19,956 nt of DNA from a bacterium (GCA_021802305.1 JAKAAD010000006.1:1-19956), one strand, 5' to 3'; shown: positions 8,428 through 16,023, counted from the stretch's first letter. Numbers and translations: made by a program. The notes: generated from the letters alone by a model not told the origin.

Positions 8428-10373
8428 CTTTATACCATTCTTTTGATGATTTTTTCGCTTCTGGGCAAAAGGAATATATCAGCCCTTTTCTCAAACCCTC
8501 CTCGCGCCGCTGGGGTGAGCATCTCTCTTTCAAAGTTTCGATCCTTTCTGCCTTTTTTCTCGTGACAGCGTTCATCACTTCTTTTTTTATATCACCGCTC
8601 TCTTCTATCTTTCTTCTCCTGATCTACTTTTTGAGCGGAACACAAGCCCTTCTTTCAGCGATCGAGCACATACAAGCGCGAGATATCAACATTGATGTCC
8701 TCATGACTTTAGGAGCATTTGCCGCTGCACTCATGGGGTATCCTTTGGATGGTGCGCTTCTCCTCGTGCTCTTTAGCTTCTCGGAAAGCATCGAAGAACG
8801 CGTGCAAAAAAGGGCACAAGATGCTCTTTTTTCTTTGAGTCGGTTGACTCCTCAACTCGCTTATTGCATCTCGCAAGATGGTTCTATACAGTCTCGCGCC
8901 ATTCAAGAAATTGAAGCTGGTGCCCGTCTCCTCGTCAAAGCAGGGGATATCGTTCCTCTGGATGGAATCCTGCTCGAAACAAGTGCTCTTCTCGATCTAT
9001 CTCATCTCACCGGAGAGAGCCATCCTGTAGCAAAGAAACCGGGAGATGAAATCATTGCCGGAGCCCGTGCAATCGATTGCAGCTTGGCGATAGAAGTATT
9101 GCGAAGTGCTGCCGATTCCACCCTGCAACGCATTGCAATGCTCATCATCGAGGCTAAAGAAGCAAAACCAAAGATCCAACAACTCTTTGAGCGATTCGGA
9201 AAAACGTATTCGTCGATAGTGATAGCGATCACCTTTTTTGTGGCCCTTGCACTCCCTTGGTTGGCCAACGCCTCCTTTTTGGGAGATGGAGGATCTCTTT
9301 ACCGTGCTCTAGCTTTCCTGATTGCCGCTTCTCCCTGCGCCCTGATCATCGCAACCCCTACTGCATACCTCAGTGCTCTTTCTGCCTGTGCCAAAAAGGG
9401 TATCGTCTTAAAAGGAGGCATTGTTTTAGATGCCTTGACGCGTTGTAAAAATATTGCATTCGACAAGACCGGAACGCTAACGACAGGCGAACTTCAGTGC
9501 ATTGGCGTAGATATTATGCTTTCGGGATCCCTCTCAAAAGCGCACGCCATTGCAATTGCCGCCGCTTTAGAAAAACATGCTTCCCATCCCATTGCGCGCG
9601 CGATCGACCGATTTGCCGCGGACAACAAAATAGATCCCTACAAAGTAGAAGAAGTCCAAGTACTCAGCGGTCAAGGAATCCAAGGAAGAATCACTCTCGA
9701 TAAGTCGTACGCACATGTACATTTCGGCAATGCCCGATGGCTAGGCATTGATACAAAAAATGAACCGGTTTCCCATTCTTCTGCAGACCTCATGATAGAA
9801 AGCGAAGGAGTAGCGCACGCCCATTTCCGATTTCATTTCACGGATACAATACGACCGGACGCACCCTCTCTCATTGAAACGTTACGAAAACGACATAAAA
9901 AGGAAGTATGGATGCTTACCGGGGATCGGCAAAGTATCGCCACGGAAATCGCAACACGCCTCGGCATCACTCGCGTCGCTGCTGATCTTCTGCCTGAAGA
10001 TAAACTAGAACACGTTGCAAAAATTTCTAAAAACTCCGGCCTCATCATGATGGGGGATGGAATGAATGATGCTCCCGCGCTTGCTCGTGCAACAGTAGGC
10101 ATTGCCCTTGGACAATCTGCAAGTCATACTGCCCTTCATGCGGCAGATGGATTTTTCTTACAGGAAGATCTTTCTCTTCTTACTTTTTTGCTTCAAAAAG
10201 CAAAGAGAACTGCTCGCATTGTAAAGCAAAACATGGGATTTGCTCTCGGCTGTATTGCATTTGCTGCTCCGATATCGCTCTTTGGCGATCTTCCGATTTG
10301 GCTGGCAGTGATCCTTCATGAAGGTGGCACTGTGCTCGTCTCTTTAAATGCCCTTCGCCTTCTGAAAAAGTAG
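8424..10373 (+). CDS. zntA: Zn/Cd-type P1B ATPase without an N-terminal metal-binding domain
   Basis: This inner-membrane heavy-metal pump couples ATP hydrolysis to transport of a divalent soft metal (Zn/Cd/Co class likely). The GTG at 8424 gives VTLYHSFDDFFASGQ as the N-terminus, close to my memory of CT727, and makes a 649-aa protein. The open frame extends upstream to an ATG at 8235, but that would overlap the preceding gene by 193 bp. Landmarks are TGE at 196-198 (actuator), SPC at 303-305 in the transport helix, DKTGTLT at 347-353 (phosphorylated Asp347), the HP pair at 388-389 (P1B signature) and GDGMNDAPAL at 544-553. SPC replaces the CPC typical of ZntA/CadA, and there is no CxxC heavy-metal domain, so ion specificity is open. 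The GTGA overlap with the VIT-like gene and the poor Shine-Dalgarno imply translational coupling. Confidence 0.92.
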   Translation: MTLYHSFDDFFASGQKEYISPFLKPSSRRWGEHLSFKVSILSAFFLVTAFITSFFISPLSSIFLLLIYFLSGTQALLSAIEHIQARDINIDVLMTLGAFAAALMGYPLDGALLLVLFSFSESIEERVQKRAQDALFSLSRLTPQLAYCISQDGSIQSRAIQEIEAGARLLVKAGDIVPLDGILLETSALLDLSHLTGESHPVAKKPGDEIIAGARAIDCSLAIEVLRSAADSTLQRIAMLIIEAKEAKPKIQQLFERFGKTYSSIVIAITFFVALALPWLANASFLGDGGSLYRALAFLIAASPCALIIATPTAYLSALSACAKKGIVLKGGIVLDALTRCKNIAFDKTGTLTTGELQCIGVDIMLSGSLSKAHAIAIAAALEKHASHPIARAIDRFAADNKIDPYKVEEVQVLSGQGIQGRITLDKSYAHVHFGNARWLGIDTKNEPVSHSSADLMIESEGVAHAHFRFHFTDTIRPDAPSLIETLRKRHKKEVWMLTGDRQSIATEIATRLGITRVAADLLPEDKLEHVAKISKNSGLIMMGDGMNDAPALARATVGIALGQSASHTALHAADGFFLQEDLSLLTFLLQKAKRTARIVKQNMGFALGCIAFAAPISLFGDLPIWLAVILHEGGTVLVSLNALRLLKK

Positions 10374-10374
10374 T

Positions 10375-10390
10375 ACCTTCTGCATAAGGT
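10375..10390. terminator. Possible small bidirectional hairpin between convergent genes
   Basis: ACCTT, a six-base loop and AAGGT form a 5-bp stem in the 20-bp gap between the ends of zntA (plus) and a CBS protein (minus). It is short, and no good U-run follows on either strand, so it is at best a weak terminator. Confidence 0.25.
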
Positions 10391-10393
10391 CTA

Positions 10394-11617
10394 TTATTTG
10401 GTATTCGTGCGAACGTGAATGAACATGCTCCCAATGAGCGGGGTCTCTTCCACCGTGAATTCAAAGTCAGAGACATGCACACTCTCTCCTTTTGCAGGAG
10501 AATGGCCGAGAGCCTTGGTGACAAGTTCTGCTAACGTTCTTGCCTGAGGGAAAGAGAGCTGCGCTTGAAACTGCGCATTAAAATCCGACAACAGCATATC
10601 CCCCGACAATGTGCGCTCGACAATGATCGATCGATCCCGCGGTGTTTCAGTGAGAAAGGCGCGCCACCCCTTGCCATATCCAAAGATGGCATTTACAATC
10701 TCATCGAGAGTTAAAATGCCCGTTGATAGACCCTTTTCATTTAAAACGATGGCAAGCGTTTGATTATTTCTTCGAAACTGACGCAAGATAGACAAAATGC
10801 CACTTTTTTCCGTTACAAACCAAGGGGTACGAGCTTTTTCTCGCACGCGTTCGTATGCACTCACCCGGAGAAAATCTCTGGGAAGAGCAATCGCAACGAT
10901 ATTTTGTCGATGGTTGAGATAGAGGGGAAGGAAGGGTTGTTTTTCAAAAAAGGTACGGAGTTCTCCTACGAGAGCCGTTGCAGGTGCGCAGAATACTTCA
11001 TCGATAGGTTGCACGAGATCTTTCGCCAACATGCCATGCAAAGAAAGAAGATTATCAACGATAGCACTAAATTCCCGAGGAGGCTCCTCCTTTCGATCCG
11101 CGAGCAAAGCTTGTAGCTCCTCTCTTGATAAGTAGATTCCACTTTGCACAGGAGAACCTGCCCATCGTCTAATGCGCTGATACATTGCATCAATGACCCA
11201 AATAAACGGACGAAAGAGCACTGAAAATCCAAAGAGAATGGGGATTCCAAGAAGGACAACGTGTTCCGCATATCTACGTCCGGCAAGCATAGGAGAAATT
11301 TCTGCAAAGATGAGCACAAGGATGATTTGGGTGATCGAAGCAATATCGGGACTCATTCCTAATGATTCGTAAAAACGACGAGCTGCTTCCGAACCAATGA
11401 ATAGAGCAGCATTCACCCCGATCAACGTCGTCCCAAATAAAAGAGCAGGACGTTGTATGAGAAAGTGCACCCATTCTGCACGCTTGCGCTTTTTGCTAAT
11501 GTAGTAATTTAACCGGACTTTGTTAAAAGAGACACAAGCAATTTCCATCATCGCAAAAAATCCCTGCATGATCAAACTAAGAACAATGAGCACTAAAAAG
11601 GAAAGAGCGCTATTCAT
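10394..11617 (-). CDS. DUF21/CBS-domain membrane protein (CNNM/CorC-HlyC family), second paralogue
   Basis: This 407-aa protein has an N-terminal DUF21 domain (about 1-185) with four hydrophobic segments (about 4-26, 57-75, 95-112, 119-140). A CBS pair follows (about 200-320, ending in GLSTGILTLDEIVNAIFG) and then a CorC_HlyC domain (about 325-405). The family includes CNNM-like Mg/Na transporters and TlyC 'haemolysin' annotations; Mg handling or stress-linked ion flux is the better guess. Compared with its upstream neighbour, the conserved GEILPK turn reads FAEISPMLAG, so a key motif has diverged. The gene starts at an ATG that overlaps the end of the upstream paralogue by 8 nt, so the two are co-translated and could form a heterodimer. 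It is the last gene of the dcd operon. Confidence 0.85.
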   Translation of the reverse strand: MNSALSFLVLIVLSLIMQGFFAMMEIACVSFNKVRLNYYISKKRKRAEWVHFLIQRPALLFGTTLIGVNAALFIGSEAARRFYESLGMSPDIASITQIILVLIFAEISPMLAGRRYAEHVVLLGIPILFGFSVLFRPFIWVIDAMYQRIRRWAGSPVQSGIYLSREELQALLADRKEEPPREFSAIVDNLLSLHGMLAKDLVQPIDEVFCAPATALVGELRTFFEKQPFLPLYLNHRQNIVAIALPRDFLRVSAYERVREKARTPWFVTEKSGILSILRQFRRNNQTLAIVLNEKGLSTGILTLDEIVNAIFGYGKGWRAFLTETPRDRSIIVERTLSGDMLLSDFNAQFQAQLSFPQARTLAELVTKALGHSPAKGESVHVSDFEFTVEETPLIGSMFIHVRTNTK

Positions 11618-12848
11618 GAGTCAATTTACGGACATAGACGCGCCGTATGCGCTTTGCATCGCTAGCAAGAATGTGAAATAAAAATCCGTGCGATGTCCAT
11701 TTATTTCCCGTTTTTGGAATGTCCCCCATTTGTTCAACAAGCCATCCCCCCAACGTCACTACATTGCTTGCACTCGGCAATTTCACGTTAAATTGGTTTT
11801 CAAATTCTGCTAATTCCAATTTCCCGCTCGCAATCATCACATCGCCCCCGATTAATGTGTAACGGCTCTTTTCATCACGCCGATCAGAAATTTCTCCTAC
11901 GATCGCTTCTACAATATCCTCCAAAGAGATCAAACCGGCAATCGCACCATATTCATCTACGACAAGCGCAATCGATTCGTTATGTTCATATAATTGTCGT
12001 ATGAGAGAAAGGCCCTCCATTGTCTCCGGCACAAAAAGGGGTTTTTTCAACAAAGGAAGGAGGTCATTCCCAGTCTGAATCTTCTTCTCATTCACAAAAA
12101 AATGAGTCACAGTAAGCATTCCTACTACGTTGTCGAGTTCACCCTTACACACAGGGATTTGCGAGCATTCCTCATCAGCAAAGATGGTAACGAGCTGCGA
12201 AATGGGATCTTCTAAATCATAAAATAGAACTTCTTCTCTTGGACGCATGTGTTCTTTTACAAGCGCATCGCGCACCCCAAGGTATCCGGTCACAAACTTC
12301 TCTTCTTCCGTGCTCAACACTCCAAATTGATGAGAAGTCTTTAAAGCATATTGGAGCTCATCAAGAGAGATCTCTCGTTCGGGCTTCAAATAGAAAAAAA
12401 TCCAGCGAGAAATGCGCTCTGTAACAAAAAGAAGCAATTTGCGAATTGGATAGAGAACAATATGGATGCGTCGAAGAGTGGGGGCTACGCGCATCGCAAT
12501 CGCAACATTGTTTCCTAAGCCAAAAGACTTAGGCAATATTTCTCCGAAAAGCAAGACGAGTACGAAAGGAACGAGGACATTGACAGCCCATGCTGACGGC
12601 GTTCGAAAAAGGGAAGCAGCAGTGTTCTGTATGGCGATATTCATCGCGATGTTCAAGATGATGATGGAAACCAGCACTTCTCCGGGAAAGCGAAGGAGTT
12701 CCGCGATCGCCTGCTTGCGACGGTCTCGATCTTTGCGAAATGCTTTGAGGCGTGGAGAGGCAAGAGAAAAGAGAGCGGCCTCTGAAGCAGACGTTGCACC
12801 GCTACCTATCAGAAAAAAAAGTAAAAGGAATACTAAAAAAGTTGCCAC
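11610..12848 (-). CDS. DUF21/CBS-domain membrane protein (CNNM/CorC-HlyC family), first paralogue
   Basis: This 412-aa protein has the full family architecture. DUF21 (about 1-185) contains the small-residue-rich helix 1, which includes ASEAALFSL, the NIAMNIAI helix, and the conserved GEILPK (102-107). Two CBS motifs follow (about 200-320), the second ending DEYGAIAGLISLEDIVEAI, and then the CorC_HlyC domain (about 330-410). CBS pairs typically bind adenine nucleotides and gate the transport domain. The start is a GTG (12848); no ATG lies upstream within the frame and the next Met is about 70 codons in, inside DUF21. The gene lies 11 nt after the FtsB-like gene and overlaps the second paralogue by 8 nt, consistent with one minus-strand operon from dcd onward. 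Exact ion and function are unknown. Confidence 0.88.
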   Translation of the reverse strand: MATFLVFLLLFFLIGSGATSASEAALFSLASPRLKAFRKDRDRRKQAIAELLRFPGEVLVSIIILNIAMNIAIQNTAASLFRTPSAWAVNVLVPFVLVLLFGEILPKSFGLGNNVAIAMRVAPTLRRIHIVLYPIRKLLLFVTERISRWIFFYLKPEREISLDELQYALKTSHQFGVLSTEEEKFVTGYLGVRDALVKEHMRPREEVLFYDLEDPISQLVTIFADEECSQIPVCKGELDNVVGMLTVTHFFVNEKKIQTGNDLLPLLKKPLFVPETMEGLSLIRQLYEHNESIALVVDEYGAIAGLISLEDIVEAIVGEISDRRDEKSRYTLIGGDVMIASGKLELAEFENQFNVKLPSASNVVTLGGWLVEQMGDIPKTGNKWTSHGFLFHILASDAKRIRRVYVRKLTHE

Positions 12849-12859
12849 GCTTCTCGGAT

Positions 12860-13183
12860 TTACTTCGGTATGTCTCTTTGAAAATACACCTTCAAAGTGT
12901 TGTCAGGAACGAGTCCGAGTTTGCGCATCAAGACCATCTCTATCCATCGAGGATCTTTTTGACTTTGAATCTGCAAGAGCTGTTCTTCGCGCACAAGAAC
13001 AGCAGCCGCTTTTTGTTGCGCCAATTGTTCGAGTCGCGCGTCAAGCGCTTCCAACTGTCCGCTCTTTTTCTTTGATGCATGCAGGTAAAAACAAGCACAA
13101 CAACAACAAAACAGGTATACCCACCAAGACCGAATGAAATGCAACTTATGTGCAGAAGAGGCGATCAGCTTTTGGTTTATCAT
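12860..13183 (-). CDS. FtsB/DivIC-like septum formation initiator protein
   Basis: This is a small bitopic protein: a short basic N-terminus, one membrane helix (about 19-35, with the unusual run FCCCCACFYL), a coiled coil (about 42-73) and a C-terminal module. That module, KDPRWIEMVLMRKLGLVPDNTLKVYF, is given here by its motif DP..IE..+R..LG..., which is how FtsB/DivIC proteins end. In other bacteria these partner FtsL/FtsQ in the divisome and activate septal peptidoglycan synthesis; chlamydiae lack FtsZ, so retained divisome parts matter. I prefer the ATG at 13183 (107 aa, typical FtsB length). A TTG at 13219 would extend it by 12 residues and overlap the dcd stop as TTGA, which is a plausible coupled start. 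The gene lies just downstream of dcd and 11 nt before the first CBS protein. Confidence 0.7.
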   Translation of the reverse strand: MINQKLIASSAHKLHFIRSWWVYLFCCCCACFYLHASKKKSGQLEALDARLEQLAQQKAAAVLVREEQLLQIQSQKDPRWIEMVLMRKLGLVPDNTLKVYFQRDIPK

Positions 13184-13215
13184 GATTCTTGTAATAGCGT
13201 GAGATTTTTCATGAG

Positions 13216-13782
13216 TCAAGCTACGGGAAGCGTAATGTCCATTTGTTTCATGTACTTACCACGACGGTCTGCATAGGAAGTTTCACATACTTGATCCCCC
13301 ACATAAAAGAGCACCTGGGCCAGCCCCTCATCTGCGTAGATGCGCGCAGGAAGAGGCGTTGTGTTGGATATCTCTAACGTAACAAACCCCTCCCATTCAG
13401 GTTCAAAAGGAGTCACATTTACGATAATCCCGCAGCGTGCGTACGTCGACTTTCCCACGCAAAGCGTGAGAACCTCGCGAGGAATCCGAAAGTACTCTAC
13501 GCTTCTTGCTAAAGCGAACGAATTGGGAGGAATGACACACGTCTCGCCTTCTACGTGCACAAACGCGTTTTCGTCAAATTTTTTAGGATCCACAATGGAA
13601 TTGTAAAGATTCGTAAATACTTTGAAGGTTCTAGCTACGCGAAGATCGTATCCATAGCTCGACAATCCATAACTTATGATCTTTTTTCCATCAACTTCAC
13701 GCACTTGCCGTTCGCAGAAGGGTTCGATCATCCCTTTTGTCTTTGCCATGTTGCGAATCCAGCGATCCGATTGTAACGCCAT
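13216..13782 (-). CDS. dcd: dCTP deaminase
   Basis: This homotrimeric cytosolic enzyme deaminates dCTP to dUTP, feeding thymidylate synthesis. At 188 aa it matches the chlamydial/E. coli Dcd length. The nucleotide-binding motif GKSTYARCG (110-118) supplies Ser112 and Arg116. The EPEWEGFVTLEISN segment (127-140) carries the likely catalytic Glu137, and a DEGLAQVLF strand follows. The related dUTPases differ at these positions. The ATG at 13782 has GGAG 4 nt upstream. The start and ribosome-binding site lie in a small inverted repeat shared with the divergent ruvB control region. It heads the minus-strand operon that continues into the FtsB-like and CBS genes. As I recall, dcd and ruvB are adjacent but co-directional in C. 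trachomatis, so orientation differs here. Confidence 0.95.
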   Translation of the reverse strand: MALQSDRWIRNMAKTKGMIEPFCERQVREVDGKKIISYGLSSYGYDLRVARTFKVFTNLYNSIVDPKKFDENAFVHVEGETCVIPPNSFALARSVEYFRIPREVLTLCVGKSTYARCGIIVNVTPFEPEWEGFVTLEISNTTPLPARIYADEGLAQVLFYVGDQVCETSYADRRGKYMKQMDITLPVA

Positions 13783-13799
13783 ATATCTCCAAATATGGT
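13771..13799 (+). promoter_or_regulatory. Candidate ruvB promoter
   Basis: TTGTAA (13771-13776), a 17-nt spacer and TATGGT (13794-13799) match the main sigma consensus at 4 of 6 bases each, inside the first codons of the divergent dcd. Transcription would begin near 13806, upstream of both candidate ruvB starts. Confidence 0.35.
13779..13798. repeat. Inverted repeat CCATAT-N8-ATATGG over the dcd start
   Basis: Six-base arms flank an 8-nt loop. In the dcd mRNA the loop contains the GGAG ribosome-binding site and the 3' arm contains the ATG start. On the plus strand the right arm overlaps the putative ruvB -10. It could be an operator or a weak RNA hairpin; with A/T-rich arms, chance is also possible. 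Confidence 0.35.
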
Positions 13800-13808
13800 A
13801 TAGCGTGT

Positions 13809-13820
13809 GAAATCGATTTC
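13809..13820. repeat. 12-bp perfect palindrome GAAATCGATTTC upstream of ruvB
   Basis: The palindrome lies 9 nt after the putative ruvB -10 and ends directly before an in-frame ATG at 13821. This is an operator-like position near the expected transcription start. No regulator can be named. Confidence 0.35.
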
Positions 13821-13838
13821 ATGCTACGTTTTTTTGAG

Positions 13839-14846
13839 ATGCATGCAGCAATTCACTCCTCTTTTCAACGAGAAGACGAACCCTTTGAACAGACCTTGCG
13901 GCCGCAAGCATTTCGCGATTTTCTTGGGCAAGAAGATCTCCGAAAGCGACTTGAAATTGCCATCCAAGCTGCCACGCAGCGACGAGAACCTTTAGGGCAC
14001 TGCTTACTGCACGGGCGACAAGGCCTTGGGAAAACAACTCTTGCACAACTCATCGCAAAGGCAATGGGCGGCAACCTCATCACGAGTAACGGACCTGTGT
14101 TAGCCAAGCCGGGCGATCTTGCCGGAATTTTGACGCACTTGGAAGATGGAGATGTCTTTTTTATCGACGAAATTCACAGACTGCACAAAACCGTGGAGGA
14201 ATACCTTTATTCTGCTATGGAGGATTTTGTTCTCGATCTTTTGATCGATTCCGGGCCTGCAACAAGAAGCGTTCAGATCAAGCTCAAAAGGTTTACTCTT
14301 GTTGGAGCGACGACGCGCATTGGTCTCCTTAGTGGTCCCATGCGCTCTCGTTTTGCGCATGCATTTCGCCTGGAGCACTATTCTCCAGACGTTTTGATGC
14401 ATATTATTCTGCGCTCCGCTAAAATTCTCGGGATTGAAGTAGCGAAACAAAGCGCAGAGCTCATTGCGATGCGTGCGCGAGGAACTCCCCGCATTGCAAA
14501 TGCTCTTCTTCGCTGGGTACGCGACGTTGCCCAAACGAAAGGGAAAACGACTATTGAAGCGAGCTTAGCGCAAGAAGCAATGGATATGTTAAAAATAGAC
14601 CATCTTGGACTCGACGAAATGGATATGAAAATCCTCAAAATCATGATCGATCACTATGAAGGCGGCCCCGTTGGCCTAAAAACACTTGCCATTGCATTGT
14701 CTGAAGAACCACACACTATAGAAGAAGTATACGAACCCTTTCTCGTTGAAAAAGGATTCATCAAACGCACTCCAAGTGGCCGTGAAGCAACCGCATTAGC
14801 ATACGAGCATCTTGGACACAAAGAGAGATCAGGAGAGAGTCCATGA
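13839..14846 (+). CDS. ruvB: Holliday junction branch-migration ATPase RuvB
   Basis: This AAA+ motor forms hexameric rings and, with RuvA, drives branch migration of Holliday junctions in recombination and repair. From the ATG at 13839 the protein is 335 aa. Walker A is GRQGLGKT (59-66), where most RuvBs have GPPGLGKT. Walker B is FFIDEIHR (107-114), the sensor region is VGATTR (155-160), and the arginine-finger region is MRSRF (168-172). The C-terminal winged helix holds YEGGPVGLKTLA and the conserved IKRTPSGREAT...YEHL ending. The open frame reaches back to an ATG at 13737 inside dcd, which is implausible; an ATG at 13821 would add six residues. None has a good ribosome-binding site. The stop overlaps the spoIID start in an ATGA. 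Confidence 0.95.
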   Translation: MHAAIHSSFQREDEPFEQTLRPQAFRDFLGQEDLRKRLEIAIQAATQRREPLGHCLLHGRQGLGKTTLAQLIAKAMGGNLITSNGPVLAKPGDLAGILTHLEDGDVFFIDEIHRLHKTVEEYLYSAMEDFVLDLLIDSGPATRSVQIKLKRFTLVGATTRIGLLSGPMRSRFAHAFRLEHYSPDVLMHIILRSAKILGIEVAKQSAELIAMRARGTPRIANALLRWVRDVAQTKGKTTIEASLAQEAMDMLKIDHLGLDEMDMKILKIMIDHYEGGPVGLKTLAIALSEEPHTIEEVYEPFLVEKGFIKRTPSGREATALAYEHLGHKERSGESP

Positions 14847-16006
14847 AAATTAGATTTTTGACCTTTTTGAGCGCATTCATCTTGCTTTTTTCCCTACATC
14901 AGGGAGGGTATGCTGCCGTTGCTCCTACACCCGCCGTAGGGAAACGACCTGCAAATATCAAAATTTTGCTCACTGAGCATGCTGAGCGCACTCTTTTAGA
15001 AACAAGAGGGCGCTACTTTGTATACAACGCGGATAACAATGCATTGCTTACCATTACAAGTACCGCCAAATGCGACTATTTGACGGCCCTCCCCGAAGGC
15101 TTGCAATGGGGAACCTACCCCTATACCAATGCATTTCGCATTCGACTTATTCCGGACGGAGAGAGTACCCTCCTCATCGACGGCATTGAATATTATGGAG
15201 GTGCGTATATCGAAGCGCGTAAAGACGTAGTATGCATCGTCAATGAACTCGATATCGAGCTATTTCTTGCTTGTACTTTAGCTGCTACGCTCCCTCATGA
15301 TTTAGAAACAGAAGCGATGGAGGCAGCCGTCATCGTTGCTCGTACCCATGCATACCACGTCGCTCAATCTTCTAAAATCCCCTTGTGGGACCTCACTGCA
15401 AAAGAGATCCACTACGAAGGGTCCGGACTCATCCATCGCTATCCGGCTATTGATAGGGCCATTGACCATACACAACACATGGTTCTTTTTCACCAAGATG
15501 GGACGTTTCCTGCAACATGGACAGAAGACTGCGCAGGGAAAACTGCTGATTATACAACGATTTTTGGCACCCCAGCCACTCTACCAAAGGGCTTGAACGC
15601 TCCCCTTGCAGCATTAAGTCGTGAGCTTCACCTGTGGTCTTTTGAAATATCAAAAAAAGAATTTGCAAAACTCGTAAAATTAAATGGAATTTCTTCTATT
15701 GACCTCAATAAAGATGAAAAATCAAATAAAGTCGTCAAAATACGCGTAAGCTATCAAGGGAAGGAACTTTTTCTCGATTTCTTCGCATTTCAAGCACTGA
15801 TAGGTTCTGCTCAATTAAAAAGTAATGATTTTTCCCTCAAAATCAAAGGAGATCAGCTCGTATTTACAGGCTACGGATCTGGGCACGGGGTGGGGCTCTG
15901 CCTTTATAGTGCAAAACAGCTGGCAAAAGAAGGGAAAAAAGCACCTCAAATCCTTGACTCTTTCTTCCCGGAAACCAAGCTTACGCGTTGCGTGGAAACA
16001 CGCTAA
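14843..16006 (+). CDS. spoIID: SpoIID-domain protein, putative septal peptidoglycan glycan-strand hydrolase
   Basis: The protein has a signal peptide (1-24: short basic start, hydrophobic core, GGYA/A cleavage) and then a SpoIID/LytB domain. SpoIID lytic transglycosylases cleave glycan strands lacking stem peptides, and a chlamydial SpoIID has been reported to act at the division septum. Visible motifs are LETEAMEAAVIVARTHAY (154-171), ending in the conserved ARTxA. Also present are EDCAGKTADY (228-237), matching the cGGxTa segment, and YGSGHGVGLCLYSAKQLAKEG (344-364, listed by span with GHGVG at 347-351). The ILDSFFPET ending matches the usual IL.hYYPGT. At the position where SpoIID proteins carry the catalytic Glu (xAAEMP) I read AATLP, that is Thr149. 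AGGAGA lies 5 nt before the ATG, which overlaps the ruvB stop. Confidence 0.85.
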   Translation: MKIRFLTFLSAFILLFSLHQGGYAAVAPTPAVGKRPANIKILLTEHAERTLLETRGRYFVYNADNNALLTITSTAKCDYLTALPEGLQWGTYPYTNAFRIRLIPDGESTLLIDGIEYYGGAYIEARKDVVCIVNELDIELFLACTLAATLPHDLETEAMEAAVIVARTHAYHVAQSSKIPLWDLTAKEIHYEGSGLIHRYPAIDRAIDHTQHMVLFHQDGTFPATWTEDCAGKTADYTTIFGTPATLPKGLNAPLAALSRELHLWSFEISKKEFAKLVKLNGISSIDLNKDEKSNKVVKIRVSYQGKELFLDFFAFQALIGSAQLKSNDFSLKIKGDQLVFTGYGSGHGVGLCLYSAKQLAKEGKKAPQILDSFFPETKLTRCVETR

Positions 16007-16017
16007 ACAACTACAAT
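15988..16017 (+). promoter_or_regulatory. Promoter of the SRP RNA gene, inside spoIID 3' end
   Basis: TTGCGT (15988-15993), an 18-nt spacer and TACAAT (16012-16017) lie exactly so that transcription would begin about 7 nt later, at the base of the SRP RNA closing helix (16024). The -35 is inside the last spoIID codons. Confidence 0.6.
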
Positions 16018-16023
16018 TTTGTT

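Noticed and set aside
8132..8578. 148-codon minus-strand open frame rich in Arg/Lys/Glu
   Set aside because: It is antisense across the VIT-like/zntA junction and its composition is typical of a reverse-complement shadow.
13098..13110. CAA microsatellite as a separate repeat element
   Set aside because: Only about four units, and inside a coding region; it is reported with the Cys-rich helix instead.
12466..13137. 223-codon plus-strand open frame
   Set aside because: It is antisense to the CBS and FtsB-like genes, has low-complexity Arg/Lys composition and shows no family motif.
13737..13838. Upstream in-frame ATG for ruvB overlapping dcd antisense
   Set aside because: It would overlap the first 46 bp of dcd and adds residues unrelated to RuvB N-termini.
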